Below, piece after piece: positions 9,385-22,318 of a DNA stretch of 64,000 nucleotides. The DNA is taken from assembly GCF_033958435.1 (NCBI RefSeq), contig NC_134137.1, forward strand, positions 123,602,001-123,666,000. Reading direction: 5' to 3'. Positions within the stretch are counted from its first letter, which is position 1; each line of letters opens with the position of its first letter. Position numbers and translations under genes: made by a program. The notes under the pieces were generated by a model. It ran no database searches, had not been told where the DNA came from, and saw only the letters and a program-made list of their open reading frames with translations. The DNA is from Carettochelys insculpta. Taxonomy: Eukaryota > Chordata > Testudines > Carettochelyidae.

Positions 9385-11606
9385 ATGTCAGTTAAAGCTG
9401 CTTCAGAAACATGCTTAATTGTGGCAAATATGATTCTCTCATGAAAATATCATAATACATAACTTTGTTCTCAGAAGAAATAGATTTTTATGCCAAAATT
9501 AAATCTGTAACCAGATATCAGCAACATGAGAGGGAGAATGTTATTAGACTTTTACAGTTTAAAAGTCTGAAGCCCAAGACATGCAAAGTTAAGGTTTTAC
9601 TTTCGTGTACCGGAAACATTTAAAAGTGTGAAACTGTCTCTAATAACCTTAACTTCAACGTGCTTCTACACATCCTTCCCCCACTAATATTTTTGACCTG
9701 CACATACAAGTTTCTGCACCCAAAATTATGTTTGACCCAAGTTTTCACAGCAAAAACTTGTGCTCTGGAGCTTTGCAGGTTCAGTTTCTTAGACCATCTT
9801 TGAAAAGTTATCCCTTCACATCAAAAGCTTTGGCTGGAGTGGTTTGACAGATTATGGGCTATGACAAGCAGAAGCCTTCTCTCATTGTACAATGAAGCCA
9901 CTGGACTCAGTTAATACTGGATAATGTTCTGACCTCAGAAAACAGGCTGATTATAGTGAGTATTTTTATGAGACCAAGCAAGTGGTTTTTTTTAATGTCT
10001 AAAAAGAAATAACGCTGTTATATTTCAAACATGAAAAAGTCTTAAGGTAAAAGTCTGTAAAGGTAAAATCAAGAGGTGTGTGAAATCTTGGTCAAGGCTC
10101 AGATTCCAGAGCAAATTTAAAAATAACAATAATGATAATCAGTAATATATTTCAGGGTCCATTCAGCAGTGTCAGCCTGTCTGGATTTGGCCTGTGGTCC
10201 ATCTGTTTACTACTCGTGGTCTAAATCAGCCAAGACAGGTGGCTACCCAACCTCTAGTGGTAAACCTTCAGTGAAGACTCTTTTAATACTATGGTAGCCC
10301 CATATTTCAATGGTGTTCGGATCAAGCCCTAACTGTCCTTGATTTTACAGGTCCCCAGAGAGAGTAAAAGAGTGGATGAGAGATTAGGCGGGGCTATTAA
10401 AACAAGCTTGGTGCATCAGAGACAATGTTCAGAGTAGGTAGGGGTAGCAAATTGAAGAGATTCAAGACAGGCTGCAGAGGGCCATTGAACAGAAGCTTAA
10501 GGTAGTACAGGTGACAGTTACCACAGCATTGTATGAGCAAGAGGTTAGATGGCAGGACTAAAGAAAGCAAGAGGGACAGAGTAGTTTAGAATCAATGGAT
10601 TCTGCTCTCAGGCCTGGTCTATGCTGGGGGATAAAGTTGACTTTAGATACACAAATCCAACTACAAGATTTGCACATCTGGAATAGACTTATCTAAAAGC
10701 AATTTTTGCCACTGTCCCCACAGTGGACTGGAGAAACTCTTCCATCAATGTCCCTTACTCCTGCCAGGAGAGCTGGGCTCAATGGTGGTGCCATGACAAT
10801 TCAATTTAGCCTGGCCCCATTAGTCATGCTAAATACAATCCCAGCAAATCAACTGCCAGTATATCGATCTTCCCAGAAGTGGAGACGTGCCCTCAGCTAA
10901 CAATGATTTACAAAGTGTGCTGGGGGATGCTGAAAGGGCACAGGAAAAAAGTATGTTAGGCAGCGTTGGGAGTGATCGTTGGGTGTACTTCCTGCTGCTG
11001 TATATCAGTTTGTTGCAAAATGCTGCTGGGAGGGATCTTTCAGGAGAGTGGTATATGAGTCTTAGACAGGTCTGAGTGGAAGACTTTTCAATGGCATTAC
11101 CCAAACACAGCTGTGACTTCCCATGGCAGGCATATATTGGATTGTTTGAATCACAGGCACATGGGTCTGAGCATGCCAATGCCCATGCTGGCTTGTTCAC
11201 ATGAACAAAAACACAAACCTCTTGGAGGTCCAGCACCCTGCAAGTCAATATTTTAAGCCTGTGTTTGCATATCTTCAAAAAGACAGACACAGCCCTTGTG
11301 CCGCATTGATTTTCCCTTCCGTACATAGACATATAGGTGTACCACCATGACAACTCCACCTCTCTGTGCTCAGAGAAGAAAGCTAGCCACCTTTCCTATA
11401 CCAGATCATTTCTCCAATCGATACATTAAGTGTTGACTATGAGAAAAGAATAATTACAGCAGCACCATATGCATTTGTAACCCACACGCATACTGGGTGT
11501 GGTTCACTGTCCCATAGTAGCACCTAGACCACTTACACAGCAACAGAAAGAGTGGCCTCTACAGCTTTAGATGAGACTGAGCTGGCTCTTAGTTCATACT
11601 GTAGAA
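9385..11606. other. Intergenic DNA, mostly unrecognised
   Basis: No gene is seen. A possible remnant of a MITE end (GGCCTGGTCTATGCTGGGGG) lies at about 10612-10631 without a detectable partner end. The rest looks unique and AT-rich. Confidence 0.45.
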
Positions 11607-12652
11607 CAGGGGTCAGCAACCCCTGGCACAGGTGCCAATCACGGCACGCAAGCTGATTTTCATTGTCACACAAGGTGGGAATTCAGACCTGTCCCTCCCC
11701 CCGCCCCATGCAGCCAGGAGCTTGCTCAAAGCCAGGCTGCTTGCAGATTAACAAAAGACCAGCTAATGCTACCAACCACCACCTAACAGTAAAGCTCTGT
11801 GTCTTAATTTATTTCTTAACCAAGTTGTTTTAAGTAGGACTATTAGGCTACGTCTACACGTGCACCCAACTTCGAAATAGCTTATTTCGATGTTGCGACA
11901 TCGAAATAGGCTATTTCGATGAATAACGTCTACACGTCCTCCAGGGCTGGCAACGTCGATGTTCAACTTCGACGTTGCTCAGCCCAACATCGAAATAGGC
12001 ACAGCGAGGGAACGTCTACACGCCAAAGTAGCACACATCGAAATAAGGGAGCCAGGCACAGCTGCAGACAGGGTCACGGGGCGGACTCAACAGCAAGTCG
12101 CTCCCTTAAAGGGCCCCTCCCAGACACACTTTCATTAAACAGTGCAAGATACACAGAGCCAACAACTAGTTGCAGACCCTGTATATGCAGCACGGACCCC
12201 CAGCTGCAGCAGCAGCAGCCAGAAGCCCTGGGCTAAGGGCTGCTGCCCACGGTGACCACAGAGCCCCGCAAGGGCTGGAGAGAGAGTATCTCTCAACCCC
12301 CCAGCTGATGGCCGCCATGGAGGACCCCGCTATTTCGATGTTGCGGGATGCGGATCGTCTACACGTCCCTACTTCGATGTTGAACGTCGAAGTAGGGCGC
12401 TATTCCCATCCCCTCATGGGGTTAGCGACTTCGACGTCTCGCCGCCTAACGTCGATTTCAACTTCGAAATAGCGCCCGACGCGTGTAGACGTGACGGGCG
12501 CTATTTCGAAGTTAGTGCCGCTACTTCGAAGTAGCGTGCACGTGTAGACGCAGCCTTTGTGACTTTAAAAAGTACCACCAGCACTCGGACCGTACATAGA
12601 GGTGAAAAGGTGAAATTTTAGCACTCCACTTCCGAAAGGATGCTGACCCCTG
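11607..12652. mobile_element. hAT-type non-autonomous element hosting a Harbinger MITE
   Basis: The ends are CAGGGGTCAGCAACC and GGATGCTGACCCCTG, inverted to each other. The flanks CTGTAGAA (11599-11606) and CTGTAGTG (12653-12660) match at 6 of 8 positions. About 710 bp of its length is the inserted MITE at 11846-12555, so the original element was only about 335 bp. Confidence 0.85.
11846..12555 (-). mobile_element. PIF/Harbinger MITE, ~710 bp, nested in a hAT element
   Basis: The ends are GGCTACGTCTACACGTGC and GCACGTGTAGACGCAGCC. The flanks are TTA (11843-11845) and TTT (12556-12558), a 3-bp duplication with one change. It is closely similar to the copy at 250-941 and in the same orientation. 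It keeps a relic of the transposase start with a short CAG tract at about 12190-12220. It is younger than the hAT element that it interrupts. Confidence 0.92.
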
Positions 12653-12660
12653 CTGTAGTG

Positions 12661-14780
12661 GCTCCTAGACTAAGCTCCAGAGGTCTCAGGTTTATGTCTG
12701 CCTGTAGGTGGTTACACTTTGCTATAGTTAAGCAAATGTCAACAGTTCCACTGAAAAGCTTTAGAACAAATCCTGATGTCCTCATTCAAGGAATGCAGTC
12801 CTTCCTTCCTCAGACAGAACAATCATTGAAGGATTGAGCAGAAATGGAGGAAGGATCAGGTTTTTGATATTTAGCAGTTCAGTAGCCAGGTTTGCAAATT
12901 TTGCTCTGGAATATTATTAAGCAAGAGCAATTAGTGTTTACACATCTTTGACTAGGAAGGCTCCTATTTTAAACTCCCAGAGTGCAAGAAATCAAGAATT
13001 TACAGTAAGAAATGCCAGGGTTGGGGTGTAGTTTAAGGAAAAATATTTATATTTCTTTTGGTTTTGCTACAAATTATTAAAAAGCATATAATGATAATAT
13101 TCATAAACACATTCAATAAAGCACATATCACAGGCATTTTTATCGCAGTCCACCAGAACGCCTAGCCGCTGCATGGGTATTTTCCTTGTGAGTTGCAGGA
13201 AGGCATCACACAAAACACCACACAGCCAGAATGACTCTCCCTGGCTGCAGGGGATTACGTAACACTTGTATTTCCCTCCAGGGAGTGGGGCACAATGGGC
13301 TCCTAGACTGTTCCCACCCACTGAGCGGATTCACACTGTGGCAAATGCAACAAGCCTTCGCCGAAACCTTTTGCACGAGGACTTTCAGGGGTTGCTCCAC
13401 ACCCCTGCAGATATGACTTTTCACACATGTAAGGCAGACGGGTGCCGGAGAGAACTGGCACCAGGATTGTCCCATAGTTCTTCCTAAAGACACAAATGGT
13501 GATTCAAAACTGAACATGAAAAACTGTAATTTATCTGCAAAGTAAGCCTGTAGCTCTAGGGTGCTTTCTGAGAAAAAAAAAAAGTAGCTGAGCTCTTGAG
13601 ATTTATAATGTAATTTCTTTTCATATGCAGTAGTTATTTTTCAAAATGTTTTTAATAAACATTTGCTGGTGTAATAACATGGACGTTTACAGCAGCCTTC
13701 ATGCAAAGTATCACACCAGGCTTTACAGAGGCAGTAGAATGAATTGCGCTGCACAGATGTAGCGATTCTCAGGCAAACAGGGGGATAACTATACAGTAGA
13801 CTGAAGCAACAGAAAAGAAACATGGGCGTGTGTGTGTGTGTGCGCGCACGCATGTGCATGTGAGATCTTCAACTAATGTAAATCAGCCCAGATCCAATGC
13901 AGTCAAAAAAAGCTATGCCAGTTTCTACCGACTGAGGATCTGCCCACTAAAGTGGAAATGCTGCAAGTTTTACCGTAAACTCTGTCACAGCCAGCATTCT
14001 ATCATCCAGAGCCCTCAAATAACTGACATTTTAACCAGAAGTAAATGTTAGTTACGTTTTCCATAAGTACAGTACAGTGAAAGTAAATACAAATAAATAC
14101 AGTAAATACAGCATAAGTTTACAGTGCACAATACTGCCGCTGTTGGTAAATGAAGTACTCTGCATACATTTTTGTTTGTTTGTTAATAGTTAATCTTGGT
14201 TTACTTTAGTGTTATGCATTGCTAGGTATATTTCTCTGTTATCCAGAATATTTGAATACCCAGCAACCTCCCCGTCCCAGTCCCTATACTACAAACTAGC
14301 AGAAAGCAAGAGAATCCATGTGGGTAATTTAAGAGTTGCTGAGCACCCCCAGTGCCAGTTGGCTTCACTGGAGTTCTGAGACCACAGCACCTCCGAGGTG
14401 TTAGGCTTATGGTAACTTCTAAAGATTCTTTTTTGCTTCATCTGGACTTCTGTGAATATGCAGATACATATGTGCTAAATAAATTACAAGCTGTGATATA
14501 GGAAATCCAGCCAAGTCTTGATAGGACAGTTGAAATGAAGATACAGTAGACTTTCGCCATCTCTCCCCGCACCCCAGTGGTATGAGTGGTTCCATATCAA
14601 GAGGCCTTATTTTTTTTTTCTATTTTTAGCACACTTGAAAAAAGAAGAAATAAAAAGAAACTAGCAACAAGCAGGGAAAACAATGAAGGGTTTACTTAAA
14701 GTCACAAATGCCAGAAAATACAGATAAGCCTAGATACCCTTTTTCAATTCATCCTCTTTTGCCTTGGAATTTCAGTGGCC
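12661..14780. other. Intergenic DNA with one GT-rich microsatellite
   Basis: No gene is recognised. Apart from the alternating purine-pyrimidine tract at 13826-13861 the sequence appears unique. Short open frames here show no recognisable domain. Confidence 0.45.
13826..13861. repeat. (GT)n/(GC)n alternating purine-pyrimidine tract
   Basis: The run GTGTGTGTGTGTGTGCGCGC continues into CACGCATGTGCATGTG. Alternating purine-pyrimidine sequence of this kind can adopt Z-DNA. Confidence 0.8.
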
Positions 14781-14782
14781 CA

Positions 14783-15715
14783 GTCAGGGCAGGACTCTGC
14801 CCACTTGGATTCAGGGAGAGGCTCTTCCCCAACCAAGTCAATTGAGGGGCCAGACTGCTACATTAAACACCAGTCCAGTCACAGACAAGGAAGGAGCTGT
14901 GATAATCATTCAGGAGTGGGGGCCTGCAGTCAGGCTAAGCAGACAGTCGGAAGCCCAGGCCTTCACTCAGTGGGTGGCAACAGTCTACAGGCCCAGACCT
15001 ATGGTCAGGCCGAGCCAACAGTCAGTAACCTTTGGATCTAGCACAGGACGGGGCAGCAAACAGACACACATACTCAGTAACAAGCCCAGGCCCTAGCTCA
15101 GGGCAGGGCAGTTAACAATTGGGTCTCCTAGCTCTGGTGGAGGACCAATAAGGATAGGGGTTTGCCCACTGAAGCAGGGTGGGAAGAGACTACCACCCAT
15201 GGCTTCGGGTTATGGAGGGACACGGGTCAGCCCTCTCCTTTGCATCCCAGCCCAGGACCCTAACAGTGGTGGATCCTTGCGCCACAATGTGAGCAGGGAT
15301 CCTACCTGCAATACCTGACTCAGTCACAGGTATTGGTTCATCCAGAACAGGGACGGCTAATTCCAAACTCCCCCGTCGGGCATACCTCACTGCATAGGCA
15401 GTTGTAGTCCTCTGGGTAATAGACAAATGGGACATCCAGGAGGGCTTGTAGGTCCTCTACCTCAGGGTCTGTCTGTGGGTCTGGCAGTCCTGGACAGTCT
15501 TTGGCTTCTCTTGGGTCTACCATGGCCTCCGAGGTCGGGGGCCCAGGGCCTCCCGCGTCTGAAATCCAACTGAGCTCCTGGACCTACCTTTCGTACTTCC
15601 TGTCTCACCTCCTGACTTCTGAACAGATGATGGGGAGGGGCAGGACTCTACCCATCAGGGCTTAGGGTGGGGCTTTTTCCTCTCCAGGCCAGTGGGTGGC
15701 CACACCCTCACTTCA
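14783..15715. repeat. Unclassified repeat-like block bounded by related direct repeats
   Basis: A GC-richer block starts with a segment containing GGGCAGGACTCTGCCCA and AGGGAGAGGCTCTTCCCC. It ends near 15634-15700 with a diverged copy in the same orientation: GGGCAGGACTCTACCCA and AGGGTGGGGCTTTTTCC. Between them the sequence is not recognised and shows no convincing domain. It could be an LTR-like element or another medium-copy repeat. The direct repeats are seen; the class is unknown. Confidence 0.35.
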
Positions 15716-18392
15716 TCCTCTCAAAAATTATGACTAATAAATTAGGTCAACACAGCATGTTAGGCAGAGAGATTGACTCAAGCAGTGGCTCTCGTGGCTT
15801 CTCAGAGTTGAAGTCAAGTCCTTAGCACTACTTTGACACAGTTTCCCAAGGCTTTTCTGACATAGGCATAGTTATTTTTGTTAGACAAACTAGGTACAGT
15901 AGTACGAGTTTGCACCCCTTCCAGGCTCACAGGGTCCAAATGCAAAGTATCATTTTCTAATACCATGCAATTGCACTATGTGCTTTGTAAGGAGCATCAC
16001 CGTCAATATTTAGAAGTAGAAAATCTGGAGCTCTGTGAATCTGAAATCTGTGGGTTTAAGTTTTAAGCCTGCTCCCTACTGCCTCCATTTCAACTGACCC
16101 TGCCTGCATCTAGACATGAACAAAACCCCCGCTACAAGTAAAGCATTAAAACATAAGTCACAGCTAAGGGAATCCTACTGTAAGCTAACATTTCAGTGTC
16201 CTGAACTACTTTCCATTGCTCTCTGCAGGGATCTGATCCACTTTTCAAAGTTCAAAAATGGGAGCGTGTATCCTTACCAGGGTAACAACTTGCCAGGAAA
16301 CATTCCTCTTTTGACTACACGGATATTCCCCATGACAGCAAAGCTTATTCTCACCAGGCCAACATTTAAATATTTTCCAGAGGATTTTTTCAAATGTCAG
16401 GAGTTATATTTTGAAAGCTTTTGTTTCAGCAAAGCACGCCCTGGAAAACTCTCCTTTTGGCAACAAACAAAAACAAAAGGATTATGAGACTATGATACGG
16501 TTTAAGGACTAAGGGATTGTCTACAATGAGGAGGTAAAAGAGATTAAATCAAGTTAGGGTGGTTTGAAAACTCCTGCCCATACATTACACAATTTGTTAT
16601 AGTGCACTGATTCCATTTTGGTCAGGAATTTTGGACTCCTTTTTCAACAGGAACTGAGTTTGCTGCAAATCGAGTGAGTTCTGTCATTTGTGTGCATGTA
16701 ATACTTCTGTGCACTGCTTTGGCAGTCCTCGAGCTGCTGCCCCATGCAGGTTTTCCAGCAGCCTATTAATGACCTGTCTCTTTACCCGTGCGCCCATTGC
16801 CGCTGTAGTGTCAACTTGGCTGGGTGTCCCTCTTTGTGTTCAGAAACTGGTGTGGAGCCAGCATTTGTCTGTTCATTCCTGGCTTTGAAGATGCCAGTGC
16901 TGCTGTCACCCTCTACCTGCAGCCTCACAACATGCCCTGAGCAGCTGCCTGGAGCCAGGTTGTGCCCCTAGATCTCATCGCCATCTGAGGAGAAGCATTG
17001 TTGCAGCAAACAGGTGGTGCCACAAGCTGCCACCACTGGGGTGCCAGTCAGTTCTGGAATAAGGTGCACAAGGACATACATTTCAATGCCAGGGAAGAGT
17101 GCAGCAATGGAAGTGAGACCTGCCCACTTTTTGAGGTGCTGGTAAGAATTTTGTACAATTTTCTTTAAGACCCAAACCCATGTCCGGAAGCAGAATCTGC
17201 AGCAGTGCGAGTTTCCAGGCAACCCAATGGATGCTTCTGGCCTATATCATGGCCTGAGGGGAGGGTAAAGAGTCAGGAGATCGGGTCTTAAAGCTAGCAG
17301 CAGCAGTTACTTCAAGTCTGTGCCCACAGCTGTGATAGCTTCTGAACTTGCTTGTTCCTGGGGCCAGCCCAGCCCTGCTATGCTTGGGCCTTGCTATATT
17401 TAGGCCTTGACTGGGACCCAGCCTAGCTTGACTCCTGGTAACCTGGCTCTGACCCCCCAAGTCCAACTTTTGACTCTTGGCTCTGGCATCTGGCCTTGAA
17501 CTCTAACTCTGATCCCAGGGCTCCTATGTCTGGCTAACAACTCCTGCTCCAGCCACTAGTCTTGAATGCCCACTTCCTGATCTCTGACACTCAGGAAAGT
17601 TGTGTTCTTGCTCCCTGCTCTCTTCCCCAAAACACACATCCCCTGAAGGATAACCAGCAAGACTCCTTGGAAGATGAGCACAAATAGGGAAGTGAAGGAC
17701 TGTCACCCAACAATCCAGGATCTCTTCAGGACTATGATGCTGACCAGGTTGAAGACAAGCCCTGTTCCTGCCATGCCGCAACCACACAAGTAATTTTTTT
17801 TAAAGTGCTGAAATGATTTAGAAGCTTCTATCCCATTTTCACAGGTAATTTGTGCTAAATAACCCATTAAGATTCTGCTGAAGGGGTTAAAGCAGATTGT
17901 CAATGCACATTCAGGATATGCACAAAGTGTGTCTGCTATGAAGGGGCCAAATGTTGGCAAGTCACCATAGGACTGGAGGAAATATAGCCAGTTGGAGCTG
18001 GGGATGAAGAGAGCAAAGAGCCAAAAGGGCAATGATGGGGACCTAAGGAAGAACAGGAGATGAGAGCTCAAAGAAATGGAAGCTGGAGATGATGCAAGGT
18101 AAAGGAAAGCTCTTTGGTATCCAAGATGAGACTGAAGACGTCAAGATAAAACCCCATGTTTGTGGGCAAGTGGGGCAGTATGAAGAATGTTCGGCAAAAG
18201 AAGATCCATAAAGATATGATGGGTGATAGAAGATGCTAAGAGGAGTTGATCTGGTAGGTATGAGTAGGGCAGATAGGTAGCAAAAAGCATGTGAGCTTAA
18301 ACTCGTTCATTTAGTAAGGCACAGTAGGAAGGTAGAGTATTTATACTTTTTTTCTTTAAATAAAGCATTGCTTACAGATAATGTCTATGAAA
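15716..18392. other. Intergenic DNA, nothing firmly recognised
   Basis: No gene is recognised. From about 17260 to 17570 the sequence is built from imperfect repeats of GACTCTGGCTCTG-like words, reminiscent of LTR U3 regions but not assignable. An open frame on minus at 17703-18071 has no recognisable domain. Confidence 0.4.
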
Positions 18393-18592
18393 GGTAGCCA
18401 TGTTAGCCTGTAGCTCCACCAAAAAAAACCCAAACAAATGAACAAAACAAGCCGCCCTGTAGCACCTTAAAGATTAACAGTTTCATTTATTAGGTGACAA
18501 GCTTTCATCAGATGCAGTGGGTCTTACCCACAAAAGCTCGTTACCTAATAAATGACATTGTTAGTCTTTAAGTTGCTACGGGCCTGCTTGCT
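18393..18592. repeat. Inverted-repeat interspersed element (TTAGTCT/AGGTGC family), short form
   Basis: The two arms are nearly complementary. GTAGCACCTTAAAGATTAAC and TTATTAGGTGACAAGCTTT on the left mirror AAAGCTCGTTACCTAATAAA and TTGTTAGTCTTTAAG on the right. The left end carries GTAGCCATGTTAGCCTGTAG. Related pieces occur at 28963, 40428, 43085, 53289 and 62085. The class is uncertain: possibly Penelope-like with its inverted terminal structure, or a DNA element. Confidence 0.6.
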
Positions 18593-20530
18593 ATTTTTAA
18601 AGATAACATCTAATTATTTTATTCCCAAATGAAAATATTGTAGAATTACCATATAAGCCACCAACTCCCCTGCAGACAGAACTATAAATGAGTGCAGAAC
18701 TAAAATTGCTGCTACTTCTAAAAATAAGGAAATTCCCTAAGTATATATTTGTATATAACCCCTCATCTCAAACCCCTAGCGGTCATTAACAAATGTTGCT
18801 TCTCACATTGTGATAGGTAGCCATTTGTTTTTTCAGTCTTCACCGTGGCAAAGTAACAGCCTTTAGACATTGGCAGGTGAAACAACAAACTCCCTTTCAT
18901 TAACTAGTTTTATCAGGACTTTTAGCTAATGTCCCATCCAAGCCAGTCCAAAAGTGAGTACTAGTATGTTAGTGACTTTGGACATATTGAAGGAAGATAA
19001 AATATACTCCTTAAGAGCTTACCCATGTGCTTACTGCTGAATCGATGGAGATGGTGGCAGTCAGCAGAAATAAGCCTGAATAAGCACAAGTCTAGCCACT
19101 GGTTAGGATACATTTGACGTAATTCTTCCTTAAAAGTGATATTTTAGGACCTGCTTATTCCCAGTGCATGACTCTAAGCCATAGAAAGGTAGTATGCCCC
19201 TGCCTCAAGCACTGGGTATTAAAACGAATTAATATGTTTTCTTGTTTCCCCACAGGAAAATGGAAGACTTTTGCACTTGATTTTATAATTTGATCATTAG
19301 AAACCATTATCCACCTCTCTCCCTTTTTGCTGTTCCCAAAGGGAACTGGGGTGTGACTGCATAGCTTTTAATGTGCAATAGCAAACAGTTGTTCAGAGGT
19401 CGAAGCAGCTTTATTAGTGCTGGAATATAAATAGTCATCCCTTCCTAATTAGGAGTGGTTTACGGAATGCACAGACAAACGCTAACACTGGTACAAAGGA
19501 GCTTTTGCAAGGGAGTGGGATGGTAGAAAATGAAATTTGGAAAAATGTTTCCTGAAACCTCAGCCTGAAGGCTGCTGTGAACAGAAATGAGCAGAGCGGC
19601 TGATCATTTCCATCCACAACATGATTGGAACTACTCAGACTGGTTAATTCACTGACATTTATACAAGGCACGGAAATTCATTTTGTAGCGGAGTCCAGTT
19701 TTAACTACAGCCTGAGTACTAGGATATTCATTGATGTCTCCATGCTACCCTCAAACCACTGTGGCGATCCCACTGATGTCAATAGGATATTTGCACAAAC
19801 AATAGGGGGAGAATGAGACCTTGAAGCAGTACCTAAACCTTTAACTATTAGCGGGAGGCTTTAGTGATAGGTTCACCTTCTCAACAATGCTGTGGGAAAA
19901 TATGCTCCCCTTTCTGACCACTGCTGTCTCTGCTTCTCATACACCCCATTCTACTGTCTTTGTTTTCCCACCTTCTTCTCTGGCTTTGCGGGGAATCTTT
20001 TGTCCTTTGTTCCCTGCGTTACATTCCCTGCAACAAGCCCCCATTTACAATACCTTGAGCTTCACTCCTGTCCCATTCCATCAGCTAAAATAACCAACAG
20101 TGAAAATAAGCAGGGCTGATATTTGTCATGACTTAATCAGCTTTTAGAGTCAACAACCCGCTGAGATAAATGGGGATGGGAAGAGTCACACCTCTTGGAA
20201 CCATTGTTTCAAATTAACAATGCTGTTTTCGGTTTATATTTCAAATGTTATGTTTGAACCCTGTAGGACTATACTTCTTTAATAAATACCCCTGAGTCTG
20301 CATAAGTCATGCAGGTCACATATATCTATCAAGTGGCTTGCATACAGGGCCAGATTAATGCATTGGGAAATTAGGGTCCTAATTCATGTGTGGAGCTGGA
20401 ACCTAAGTTATGCTACAACCTCACAGATCAGGTTGTAATGCCATTCAAATCCCATTTGGGCTAGTTGCCTCTCTCTCAAGCCTAGGGCCCAATGATCAGT
20501 TAATCTTGCTTTGGCTGGGTATTTTTCAGG
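18593..20530. other. Intergenic DNA, nothing recognised
   Basis: No gene, repeat family or RNA gene is recognised in this AT-rich stretch. Confidence 0.45.
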
Positions 20531-20534
20531 TGAG

Positions 20535-20566
<32 letters not shown>

Positions 20567-20568
20567 AT
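20535..20568. repeat. (CAT)n microsatellite at the RTE 3' end
   Basis: A run of about eleven CAT units (ATG on the minus strand) abuts the end of the minus-strand LINE. RTE-clade elements typically end in short tandem repeats instead of poly(A), which supports the assignment. Confidence 0.85.
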
Positions 20569-20578
20569 AACCATGGGC

Positions 20579-22282
20579 TCAGCGCCCGTCGGTGTCTGAT
20601 GCCTCTCTCACTATTTCCTTCCATCTTTCCCTGTCCAGTGCAGAGTGGCTTAGTTTCTGTAGACTAGCTCTGCACCAATCTACTACATCATCTATCCATT
20701 CTCTGTGGGGTTTGCCTCTCCTATTCGAACCATCCATTATGCCAAATACCAGGGTCTTGATTTTTTGTTCGTCGTTCATTCTGCAAATATGTCCAAATAG
20801 TTGTACCTTCCATTTTAAAACCTTCTGCAGCAGGTTCTCTTTCAGCTGTATCTTTCTACGTAATTCCTCATTGGTGACCTTCCACATCCATCCTATTCTC
20901 AGAATCCTTCTATAACAACTCCTTTCGAATGCCAATATTCTTCTTTTCAAATCTTTCGTTATCACCCATGTCTCACATCCGTACAACATGCTGCTGAATA
21001 CACGCATTTTCAAGACACTCAGCTTCATTCTTAAGCCAGATCTTATCCATTGCCTTCAAACTCACTCTTGCTTTCGCCATTCTAGTCGCTATTTCCTTCT
21101 TACAATCTAGATCATACGTTACGTTGCTCCCCAGATATGTGAACTTCTCTACATTTTCTAGTTCAATACCATCTACACTGATCTTCCTTCTCATTTCCTT
21201 ATCTCCAAACACCATTGTTTTTGTTTTATTGATGTTCATAATCAGTCTATACCACTTCCCATCTTCATTTAATACCTCCGCCATTTTCACTAGCTTCTCC
21301 TCATCTTCCTCAATGATAACTGTATCATCCACAAACCTCAAGCTGTTAATTCTTTTCCCGTGCGCGGATATCCCTTCTACCTCTTCCTTGATCTTGTCCA
21401 TCGCTCTCTCCATAGGTGCGATGAAGATACTTGGCGATACTGGATCTCCTTGTCTCATACCTTTACTTATTTTAAACCAACTTCCCAACTCCCCACATGG
21501 TTCTCACCGCTGCCTCACATTGTCATTGATATTCAACAACCGTATCAGTCTGGTATATACTCTGTATGACTCCAACACCGCCCAAGTCACTTTCTGATCT
21601 ATACTGTCAAATGCCTTTTGAAAATCGATGAAGCAAGTGTATACGTTTTTCTTCTTTTGTTGAGCTTTTTCTGCTATCAGTCTTAGTGCCAATATCTGCT
21701 GTACGGTACTTCTACCTTTTCTGAACCCTGCTTGCTCATCTGCTGTGTGTTCTTCTATCTGCAATCTTAGTCTCTCAGTCAGTATCATCATTAGCACCTT
21801 GCCTAGATGACGTGTTAGGGCAATTGTTCTGTAGTTCTTGCACTGCAATGTGCTTCCTTTCTTGGGTATTGTCACTAATACAGATCTTGTCCATTCCTTA
21901 GGCACCTTCCCATCTTTCCATGCTACATTACATAGTGAGTTTATTTCCTGAATCATGCTTTCTCCGACATATTTGATCATCTCTCCTGTGATCTATCATT
22001 TCCAGGGCTCTTGTTGTTCTTTAGTCATTTCACTGCTTTTTCTACTTCCTCCTTCGTAATATCGCTCTTGCTCTTGATGCTCAGTGGAGATATCTCTTTC
22101 AGTTCTTCAATCAGTCCCTCTGAGATACTCGGGTCCAACTGTGCTTTGTATAGATTGGTGCAATATCTCGTCCATCGCTGCACAATTTTCTCCCTGTTCA
22201 TGAGCACTTTTCCGTTCTTATCTTTGGTCTCCATCTTCTTTGGTTGCCATTTCCTATTAATATTCCTAATTGTCTGATACAC
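20579..22282 (-). pseudogene. RTE reverse transcriptase, fragmented
   Basis: From 5' to 3' on the minus strand four open pieces are seen. The first (22282-22025) is the pre-RT region. The second (21980-21504) has RT motifs IPKKGSTLQCKNYR, ADEQAGFRKGRSTVQQ and FIDFQKAFDSI. The third (21488-20973) has ISKGMRQGDPVSPSIF and the catalytic box as RFVDDTVII, where FADD or FVDD is usual. The fourth (21028-20579) is the C-terminal region with LYGCETWVI, FGHICRMND and WIDDVVDWC. This order and these motifs fit the RTE clade. Breaks between pieces are frameshifts or stops. More of the protein lies beyond the MITE at about 23033-23340, where KIYEKWITQETLKLVQEK can be read with a stop further on. Confidence 0.85.
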
Positions 22283-22318
22283 CTCCCTGGTCTTACATTT
22301 GCCATAATACCTCTCTAT

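Noticed and set aside
8706..9395. Programmed ribosomal frameshifting between the polyQ N-terminus and nuclease of the Harbinger transposase
   Set aside because: Copies A and B need opposite offsets at nearby but different places, which fits independent mutations in a C-rich segment better than a conserved signal.
13206..13517. Overlapping open frames on both strands at 13067-13517
   Set aside because: They have no domain, no conserved motif and no splice context. They are probably chance frames in unique DNA.
15190..15523. Retroviral-like protein in the minus-strand frames of the 14783-15715 block
   Set aside because: No protease, reverse transcriptase, capsid or other diagnostic motif could be found.
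17703..18071. Hydrophobic 122-codon minus-strand open frame as a membrane protein
   Set aside because: There is no recognisable family, no splice or promoter context, and the composition fits chance translation of purine-rich DNA.
20592..21597. Plus-strand open frames opposite the RTE LINE
   Set aside because: They are complements of the minus-strand reverse transcriptase and have no recognisable domain.
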